A stretch of DNA of 64,000 nucleotides from CALFMR01 sp035550595 (lineage in GTDB: Bacteria; Acidobacteriota; Vicinamibacteria; Vicinamibacterales; SCN-69-37): assembly GCA_035550595.1 (NCBI GenBank), contig DASZOV010000127.1, forward strand, positions 1 through 64,000, given 5' to 3'. The translations under genes were made by a program, and so were the position numbers. The notes beneath the pieces were generated by a model. It was not told where the DNA came from. It did no database searches and worked only from the letters and a program-made list of their open reading frames with translations. Below are positions 58,610-64,000 of the stretch, one piece after another. The first letter of the stretch is position 1. Every line of letters starts with the position of its first letter.

Positions 58610-59512
58610 ATGCGCATCGAGTTCGGAGTGCTTCGGGGCGGCTGGCCAGTGACTCGAATCGCGGCGGCCGCGGCGGTCGTCACCGCGCTCGTCGCCGGCC
58701 CACTGACGATATCGGCACGTCGCACCCGTGCCGCATCGGCCGCCGCGCAGGCTTCGTTTGCGACGGTGTGGATTCAACCGAGCGGTACGACCGGCCCAGG
58801 CGCCCCCGGCGATCCGACGTTCAGAGCTCCCGGCTCGACCCTTCGAAACCTGATCGCGCTCGCGTACCGGATCTCGTGGGCGAGGGTCCTCGGCGGTCCT
58901 GCCTGGATGGACCAGGACCACTGGCACGTCGAGGCAAAAGCCGCCCGATCTCCCGTGCCGTATCACGAGGTGCGGGACATGCTGAAGAGCATGCTCAGGC
59001 AGCGGTTCGGCGTGAACGCCCGCTTCGTCACGAAGCAGACGCCGACGATCGTGGTGGCGTTCGACGGCCCGTCCGCGAGCCGGAGACTCCGTCGACCAAC
59101 GACGAAAGTCGACTGCCAGCCCTTCCTGCTCGATGTCCGCAGCCCGCTCGAGGTCCCGCGCGACGCCCACGGATATCCGCTATGTGGGCCGGCGTACTAC
59201 GCGGTGCCGCGTCGGACCTACTACTTTCGCAGCGCGCCACTCGACAGCCTTGCTTATTACGTCGAGGGTCAAGTCGGTCGACCCGTGGAGATTGTGCCGC
59301 CAATCGACGGCCTGTTTGACTTCGATTTGGAGGATCCGCCCGGCGTCTCGCCCATCGTTGCGCCTGGAACACCGTCGAGCAAACGACAGGCGTTGGTCCC
59401 TGTCTATCTTGCCGCCCTGGAACAGCAACTCGGCGCGAGAGCGGAGCTGCGAACGATGCCGGTGCGCGTTCTGGTCATCGAGGGCGCGACGAAGCCGCGG
59501 GCGGGATTGTAG
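58610..59512 (+). CDS. TIGR03435 family protein
   Basis: The 300-residue protein has a signal peptide (AAAAAVVTALVAGPLTISA) and the TIGR03435 pattern: FATVWIQPSG (place of F-E-x-A-S-V-K-P), LRNLIALAYRISWARVLGGP, WHVEAKAA, MLKSMLRQRFGVNARFVTKQ and a C-terminal repeat of the same fold (GLFDFDLEDPPG, EQQLGARAELRTMPVRVLVI). The family is abundant in soil Acidobacteria and of unknown function. A GGAGGG precedes the ATG at 58610. It is probably co-transcribed with the permease. Confidence 0.85.
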   Translation: MRIEFGVLRGGWPVTRIAAAAAVVTALVAGPLTISARRTRAASAAAQASFATVWIQPSGTTGPGAPGDPTFRAPGSTLRNLIALAYRISWARVLGGPAWMDQDHWHVEAKAARSPVPYHEVRDMLKSMLRQRFGVNARFVTKQTPTIVVAFDGPSASRRLRRPTTKVDCQPFLLDVRSPLEVPRDAHGYPLCGPAYYAVPRRTYYFRSAPLDSLAYYVEGQVGRPVEIVPPIDGLFDFDLEDPPGVSPIVAPGTPSSKRQALVPVYLAALEQQLGARAELRTMPVRVLVIEGATKPRAGL

Positions 59513-59563
59513 CCGGCACCAATCTCTTTGAAGGGTTGCGTCCGGCTGGCGCGGGGCATGCGA

Positions 59564-59764
59564 TCAGGGCGCGACGAAATCGATGACCTGTCTATCGTTC
59601 CTGCGATAGATGCTGAAGTCGCGGCGATCGACGGTCAGCACCTGACAGCGGGCGTACTGCTCGCTCATCACGACCACCGACGCGTCAGCGAGGCCCATGC
59701 GGGGATAGCGCGCCATCAAGTTGAGGTACGCGACGATCGGTCCGGTGTCGCAGATCGTGGTCAC
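59564..59764 (-). pseudogene. PIN-domain toxin with internal deletion
   Basis: The 66-residue frame begins TTICDTGPIVAYLN, the N-terminal PIN block with the first catalytic Asp, and jumps to LMARYPRMGLADASVVVMSE and VLTVDRRDFSIYRR, the C-terminal block. PIN toxins of this type are about 130 residues, so about 65 residues in the middle, including the second acidic residue, are missing without loss of frame. It overlaps its antitoxin gene by 4 nt. Most likely inactive. Confidence 0.75.
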
Positions 59765-59988
59765 GCGCGACGAAACCGCCGGCGCGCGTTGGTAGCGGCC
59801 TCTCCCTTGCCAGCGACACTGCCGGCCAGGTCGGCGCTCAGCCCATAGACGGACGAGTCGTCACGACCAGCGGCCGCCGTGTCGACGCTCTGCCGCACGA
59901 GCGCTGCGACGCTCGTGCCCGTCGCCCGCGCCTTCTGTCGCAGGCGTTTCAGCGACGCCTCGCTCAGCTTGATCGTGATGCCCGTCAT
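59761..59988 (-). CDS. Ribbon-helix-helix antitoxin
   Basis: From ATG 59988 the product is 75 residues with an RHH domain, TGITIKLSEASLKRLRQKAR followed by GTSVAALVRQSVD, and a basic tail. It matches CopG/VapB-like antitoxins of PIN toxins and overlaps the toxin frame by 4 nt. A longer frame to 60060 overlaps the kinase gene and is less likely. With the toxin broken, only DNA binding may remain. Confidence 0.85.
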   Translation of the reverse strand: MTGITIKLSEASLKRLRQKARATGTSVAALVRQSVDTAAAGRDDSSVYGLSADLAGSVAGKGEAATNARRRFRRA

Positions 59989-60056
59989 GCCCCTATCGTA
60001 ACTGGGTTCTGACAGAGCCACAACACCGCGCAAGCGGAACAGCATAGCTTCCGTCT

Positions 60057-62291
60057 TCACACTTCTAACTTGTCGATCGCCTGCCGCACTGCCCGTCGGA
60101 GGCTCGAGGGCACGAACGGCTTCTGGATGAAGCCGGCGCCGAAGGCGCGGGCGTGGCGGACGGTGTCTGGATCGCTGGCGTAGCCAGACGTGAACAGCAC
60201 CTTCAATTCCGGCCGCAGCGCGCGCAGCTTGGCAACGAGCTCTCGTCCGCCCATGACCGGCATGACGACGTCGGTGAGCACGAGCGCGATGCGATCGAGA
60301 TCGCGCGCGGCCGCGCGCATCGCCAGCTCGCCGTTCGCGGCTTCGATCACGCGATAGCCGTCGCCGGCGAGCGCATCGCGGGCCATCGCACGGACGGCGT
60401 CGTTGTCCTCGACGAGCAGCACGGTCTCGGTCGCGGCCGGCCGAACGTCATCCGCGACTGCGGGCCGTTCGGCCGGAGCCGCGGCGTCGGTCGCCGGCAG
60501 CCGGATGACGAATCTCGTGCCCGCGCCGGGTGCGCTCTCGACCTCGATCTGTCCCCCGCTCTGCTCGATGATGCCGTAGACGGTCGCCAAGCCGAGTCCG
60601 GTGCCGCGCCCCACACCCTTCGTTGTGAAAAATGGCTCGAAGATGCGCGCGCGGATGGCATCCGTCATGCCGCAGCCCGTATCCGCGATCTCGAGCTCGA
60701 TCATGGACGGCTGACTTGACGCAGGCATCGCCTCCAGGCGAGGTGCGCGCGTGCGGATGGCGAGTCGCCCGCCGCCCGGCATCGCATCACGCGCGTTCAC
60801 GGCAAGGTTCAACAGCACCTGACTGATCTGCGCCGGATCGGCGAGGATGCGCGGGAGATCCGGATCCAGATCCAATACGATCTCGACGTCCTCGCCCACG
60901 AGCCGCCGCAACAAGCCGTCGGTCTGCTCGATGACGGCGTTGAGACTCACGACAATCGGCTGCAGCACCTGCTTGCGGCTGAACGCGAGGAGATCACGCG
61001 TGAGCGACGCCGCCGTGCGGCCGGCCTTCTGAATCTCGACGAGCGGTCGCCGCTTCGGATCGCCGTCCGGCATGCCATCGACGAGCAAGTCGGCATAGCC
61101 GAGAATCGCGGTGAGTAGATTGTTGAAGTCGTGCGCGACGCCGCCCGCGAGGCGACCGATCGCTTCCATCTTCTGCGCCTGCCGCAACTGCTCTTCCCGC
61201 TGACGCAGCGCCTGCAGCGTCGTCGTCATGCGATTGAAGGCCGCGGCCATGCGGCGCGTTTCGACCGGACCGGTGGGCGTCACGTGCCCGGCGTCGCGTC
61301 CGGCCGTGATGGCGCCGGCGACGTGTGACAGATCGCGCAACGGCTGCGTCAATCGCCGACTGAACACGAACGCGCCAGCGAGCCCGATGACGAGGACGAC
61401 GGCCGCGGTCCCGAGCATGGCGAGATCGATCTGTCGAAGCGTGGCCGCCGTCGGCGCCCAGTCGCGCAGGAGCACGAGCGATACGGGCTCACCTCCTGCC
61501 GTTTCGAGCCGATAGCGGCCGCCGACGTAGGAGACGCCGCCGAGCGTGCGCAAGGCCGGCGCCGCATCGGTCAAGCCGACAGTTGACGGCGCGTGCGCGA
61601 GATCGGCCGCGAGTGCGGCGCGTTGCGCCGCTGGCAAGCTGCTGCCGCAGAGACCGCGGCAGACGAACGTCACCTCGCTGTTCGTGACGCTCGCAAGCTC
61701 GGCAGCCGCGCGGTCGTCGAGCCGATAGCCGGCCGTGAACGTGCCCAGAACTTCCGTCGTGAATCGCGCCGGCTCCGACACCGCCAGATACAGCGCGTCG
61801 TCCATCGTCACGAGCGCGCTCGCCGACGTGCCCGATTGCGCCGCGGTGGCCAGCGCCTGAATCGATGGTGGCACGACGGCATTCGCGGTAAAGCCGGTGC
61901 GTCCGATCCAGGCGCCGCGCGAGTTCGCGACGAGACACAACTCGGCGCCGAGCTTCGCGCAGTAGTCGCGCGCCATGGCCTCGATCGTCACGTGGTCGGC
62001 CGCGACCGCCGAGTCGGTGAGCGACGCGCGGAAGATCGGCAGTTCGACGATGAGCCGCGTGGCTTTGGCCGCAGACTGCTTGCGCGACTCGACGAGCCGA
62101 TCGAAGGCGCCACGCGCGGCGAGCAAATCACGCGACGAGACGTCGAGCGACGAGCGCGTCACGATCTGACCTGTCACGAGCAGGACGATCGCGAGCGACA
62201 CGCCGGCAACGAGCGTGACGGCGAGCAGCACGCGAGCCTCGAGGCGCGCGTACCACGGAATCCCCGATGGGGTGTCGAGAGGCACGGCCAC
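60057..62291 (-). CDS. Hybrid sensor histidine kinase with receiver
   Basis: The 744-residue protein has two membrane helices (about 20-45 and 290-312) around a dCACHE-like or double-helical sensor, a HAMP (RRLTQPLRDLSHVAGAITAG), a HisKA with the phosphoacceptor His in GRLAGGVAHDFNNLL near 390, an ATPase with NLAVNARDAMPGGG and GRGTGLGLATVYGI, and a C-terminal receiver (LLVEDNDAVRAMA, phosphoacceptor Asp in LVLTDVVMPVMGG). No output DNA-binding protein is adjacent. It lies 5 nt downstream of the outer-membrane protein and cupredoxin genes, with which it is likely co-transcribed. Confidence 0.93.
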   Translation of the reverse strand: MAVPLDTPSGIPWYARLEARVLLAVTLVAGVSLAIVLLVTGQIVTRSSLDVSSRDLLAARGAFDRLVESRKQSAAKATRLIVELPIFRASLTDSAVAADHVTIEAMARDYCAKLGAELCLVANSRGAWIGRTGFTANAVVPPSIQALATAAQSGTSASALVTMDDALYLAVSEPARFTTEVLGTFTAGYRLDDRAAAELASVTNSEVTFVCRGLCGSSLPAAQRAALAADLAHAPSTVGLTDAAPALRTLGGVSYVGGRYRLETAGGEPVSLVLLRDWAPTAATLRQIDLAMLGTAAVVLVIGLAGAFVFSRRLTQPLRDLSHVAGAITAGRDAGHVTPTGPVETRRMAAAFNRMTTTLQALRQREEQLRQAQKMEAIGRLAGGVAHDFNNLLTAILGYADLLVDGMPDGDPKRRPLVEIQKAGRTAASLTRDLLAFSRKQVLQPIVVSLNAVIEQTDGLLRRLVGEDVEIVLDLDPDLPRILADPAQISQVLLNLAVNARDAMPGGGRLAIRTRAPRLEAMPASSQPSMIELEIADTGCGMTDAIRARIFEPFFTTKGVGRGTGLGLATVYGIIEQSGGQIEVESAPGAGTRFVIRLPATDAAAPAERPAVADDVRPAATETVLLVEDNDAVRAMARDALAGDGYRVIEAANGELAMRAAARDLDRIALVLTDVVMPVMGGRELVAKLRALRPELKVLFTSGYASDPDTVRHARAFGAGFIQKPFVPSSLRRAVRQAIDKLEV

Positions 62292-62296
62292 AGGCG

Positions 62297-63283
62297 TCAG
62301 AAGCGAATGGTCTCGGTGAGACCGGCGTCGAGCGCGACGGTTCGTCCGTCGGCGAGGCCGGAGGGTTGGTGGAGGACGTTCACCTGGATCGCGAGCTGCT
62401 GCGCGACACGAATGCGCGCGCCCGCGGTGTAGCGTCTCGGGTGCATCGAGAACGGGCCCGCGTCATAGTCGAGCCGCTCGACGCGCCCGACGACGGTGAC
62501 CGGTCCCATCCACATGCGATGCGCGATGACGTCGAGATAACCGCCGGTCGTCGTGACGCCGTCGAACGGCCGCCCGGCGATCCACTCGCCACGCAGCTCG
62601 ATGCCGCCGCGCATCCAGCGCGCGTCCACGCCACCGAAACGCGTCCGGCCGTCGACGAAGGGACCGATGGGGTTCGGCCGCGTATCGAGGTAGCTCACGC
62701 CGATGATGACCGAACGGTAGAAGGCTTGCGTGCGAACGACGAGATCGACGGTGTGCGGCCGCGTGGCGTCACCCGCATCGACCGGCGTGCCGACGCTCGT
62801 CTCGACCGAGAGCGACGGCCGGCCCAGCAGAACGTCGCCGCCCGCTTCGAGCGCGGTGTTCGACAGCGCGAAGTTGCCGCCGTAGCGAATGAGTGGCGCG
62901 CGCACGAATCCCGAATAGCCGTGGTCCGCGCGGCTCGAGATACCGAACGGCACGCGATAGCGTCCGGCTTTGACCGCGAGCAGCGGCCCGCGCGCACGAA
63001 CGTTGGTTTCGACGTAGGTTTCCATCGGCTGGAATCGGCCGTCGTACGGAAACGCTGCGCCAAAGGCATCCGAGTCGTCGTTGGTCGTGCCCGCCCACGT
63101 GCCTTCGAGCGTCATGCGCCAGCCGTGACCGATGGGACCGAGCACGCGCGCCTGCACGCCGCCGGCCGATGCCCCGTCGGTCGATCGCCCGGCCGTGAGA
63201 TCGGCTTCGGCGACGAGCGACTGCGCGTGGACGCCAGCCGTCAGCGCGACGGCCGCGCACAAGCCGAAAGTGGCGGATTTCAC
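62297..63283 (-). CDS. Outer-membrane beta-barrel-like protein
   Basis: The 328-residue protein has a signal peptide (SATFGLCAAVALTAGVHAQ) and alternating polar/hydrophobic strands through its length (AVKAGRYRVPFGISSRADHG, GRVERLDYDAGPFSMHPRRY), ending in ETIRF with a terminal Phe, as in barrel proteins. It resembles porin-like or phosphate-selective-porin-like proteins. Its start overlaps the cupredoxin gene by 4 nt, so it may handle copper or the product of that protein. Substrate unknown. Confidence 0.75.
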   Translation of the reverse strand: MKSATFGLCAAVALTAGVHAQSLVAEADLTAGRSTDGASAGGVQARVLGPIGHGWRMTLEGTWAGTTNDDSDAFGAAFPYDGRFQPMETYVETNVRARGPLLAVKAGRYRVPFGISSRADHGYSGFVRAPLIRYGGNFALSNTALEAGGDVLLGRPSLSVETSVGTPVDAGDATRPHTVDLVVRTQAFYRSVIIGVSYLDTRPNPIGPFVDGRTRFGGVDARWMRGGIELRGEWIAGRPFDGVTTTGGYLDVIAHRMWMGPVTVVGRVERLDYDAGPFSMHPRRYTAGARIRVAQQLAIQVNVLHQPSGLADGRTVALDAGLTETIRF

Positions 63284-63852
63284 GGCCAGCGGACCTCGAG
63301 CTCGCTTGCGCCGTCCGTGGTCGTGCCGTCGATCGTCGTGCCACCAGGCCGCCAGGCGTGGAACGGATGCGATCCCGACGGCAAATCGTGAATCACGAAT
63401 TGACCGCCGGCATCGGTCACGGCAAAGAACGGCGTGTCGACGGCCATGACATAGGCGGCCATCTGCGGATGGATGTTGCAGAAGATCCGGCTGAGGCCCG
63501 GCTGATCGAACGGCACGTACTTGACCGTGCCGACTGGATACAGACCGAGGTCGAACCGCTTGCCGTCATGAAATGAAAAGACGTTGTGGAACACGCGGTC
63601 GTCGTTCGGGAACTCGACGCGCGTGCCGACCTGGATGGCGAGGACGCGCGGAGTGAACTGTTCGTCGCGCTGTTCGAGCACGGCCGGCGCCGGATGCGCG
63701 GACCGCGGCGCACCTGGGACGTCGACCCAGACGACGGCATCCGCCACCGGCTTGGCGCCGGCCCATGCCTGTCCCGTCAGATCGATTGGTGCCGGTGCAG
63801 CCGCCAAGGTCACGACGGCGACGAGCGCCAGTGCGAACGCACGCACGATCAC
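63280..63852 (-). CDS. Secreted cupredoxin (methylamine-utilisation-like)
   Basis: The 190-residue protein has a signal peptide (VRAFALALVAVVTLAAAPAP) and a plastocyanin-like domain: VEFPNDDRVFHNVFSFHDGK with one His, then GLSRIFCNIHPQMAAYV giving Cys, His and Met, the full type-1 copper set. A carboxypeptidase-like C-terminal part (VTDAGGQFVIHDLPSGSHPF) follows. It should carry electrons in the periplasm. GTG at 63852 is the likely start because it begins the signal peptide. It precedes and overlaps the barrel gene. Confidence 0.85.
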   Translation of the reverse strand: MIVRAFALALVAVVTLAAAPAPIDLTGQAWAGAKPVADAVVWVDVPGAPRSAHPAPAVLEQRDEQFTPRVLAIQVGTRVEFPNDDRVFHNVFSFHDGKRFDLGLYPVGTVKYVPFDQPGLSRIFCNIHPQMAAYVMAVDTPFFAVTDAGGQFVIHDLPSGSHPFHAWRPGGTTIDGTTTDGASELEVRWP

Positions 63853-63966
63853 GTCGTCTGCCTGAAGCAATGCCCATGCCCGGCACGAGCGCGTCGCGCA
63901 GTGCACGTCCCTTCACGCGAGCGCACATCGGTGACTGTCGGCGCACCGGCACGCGCGCAGGCGACG

Positions 63967-63998
63967 GACGCTCCGCGTAAGTGCTTACGCGGAGCGTC
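63967..63998. terminator. Strong 15-bp hairpin at window end
   Basis: GACGCTCCGCGTAAG (63967-63981) and CTTACGCGGAGCGTC (63984-63998) are perfect complements around TG. Located upstream of the cupredoxin gene, it is probably the terminator of a gene beyond the window or an intergenic repeat. There is no T-run within the window. Confidence 0.55.
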
Positions 63999-64000
63999 GA

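Noticed and set aside
62267..63391. A 374-codon plus-strand ORF opposite the barrel protein
   Set aside because: Arg/Val/Asp-rich shadow with no domain, covering two well-supported minus-strand genes.

Overview
The window comes from a high-GC soil-type bacterium, most likely an Acidobacteriota of the Vicinamibacteria group. This is inferred from gene content: seven large ADOP/MacB-like FtsX permeases with no ATPase beside them, a PadR regulator paired with one of them, a TIGR03435-type protein, an Oar-like TonB receptor, several CRTAC1 (FG-GAP plus ASPIC/UnbV) secreted proteins and many toxin-antitoxin pairs. No phage, transposase, rRNA or CRISPR array was seen.

Layout. 1-2.5 kb: 3' end of recA, tRNA-Phe, two DinB-like genes, a DUF433/DUF5615 pair and a collapsed DinB copy. 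2.5-9.3 kb: two ADOP permeases with a PadR gene, a sigma-factor remnant and a RelE-type TA pair. 9.3-13.3 kb: a tight three-gene operon of an asparagine-synthetase-like PP-loop enzyme, a RaSEA-like radical SAM enzyme and a halogenase-like flavoprotein. 13.4-30.2 kb (minus strand): a redox and secreted-protein locus with a polyferredoxin, a YtkA/FixH-like lipoprotein, an RnfD-like protein, CRTAC1 proteins, a 1166-residue TPR/VCBS protein, two AhpD-like proteins, an amino-acid permease and a TonB receptor. Six of these genes are joined by five successive 4-nt start/stop overlaps. 28.5-35 kb: a NarX/NarL-type two-component system coupled to a CRTAC1 gene, then a divergent TPR-CRTAC1 pair.

35.1-46.0 kb is an island bounded by two 280-bp direct repeats of about 90 percent identity. 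It carries APS kinase, a Crp-type regulator, an ECF sigma factor, a sulfotransferase, a glycosyltransferase-like protein with a PqqD/RRE-like N-terminus (now frameshifted), a membrane-anchored DsbA-like oxidoreductase, a secreted 79-residue peptide with 10 cysteines, a lipoprotein, an FtsX permease and a methyltransferase with a second PqqD/RRE-like N-terminus. I read it as a candidate new system for making and exporting a modified, cysteine-rich, possibly sulfated or glycosylated peptide. The right repeat abuts a HigB toxin gene that has lost its 5' end.

46.3-59.5 kb: higBA remnant, then a minus-strand run of permeases in which the island's lipoprotein-permease pair recurs twice (three copies in the window), then a divergent permease and a TIGR03435 protein. 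59.5-64 kb: a PIN toxin with an internal deletion and its antitoxin, a hybrid histidine kinase, an outer-membrane-type protein, a cupredoxin and a strong terminal hairpin. No gene-free stretch exceeds 300 bases; the longest (2257-2477, 36412-36637, 37316-37539, 55865-56120) are described in the features.
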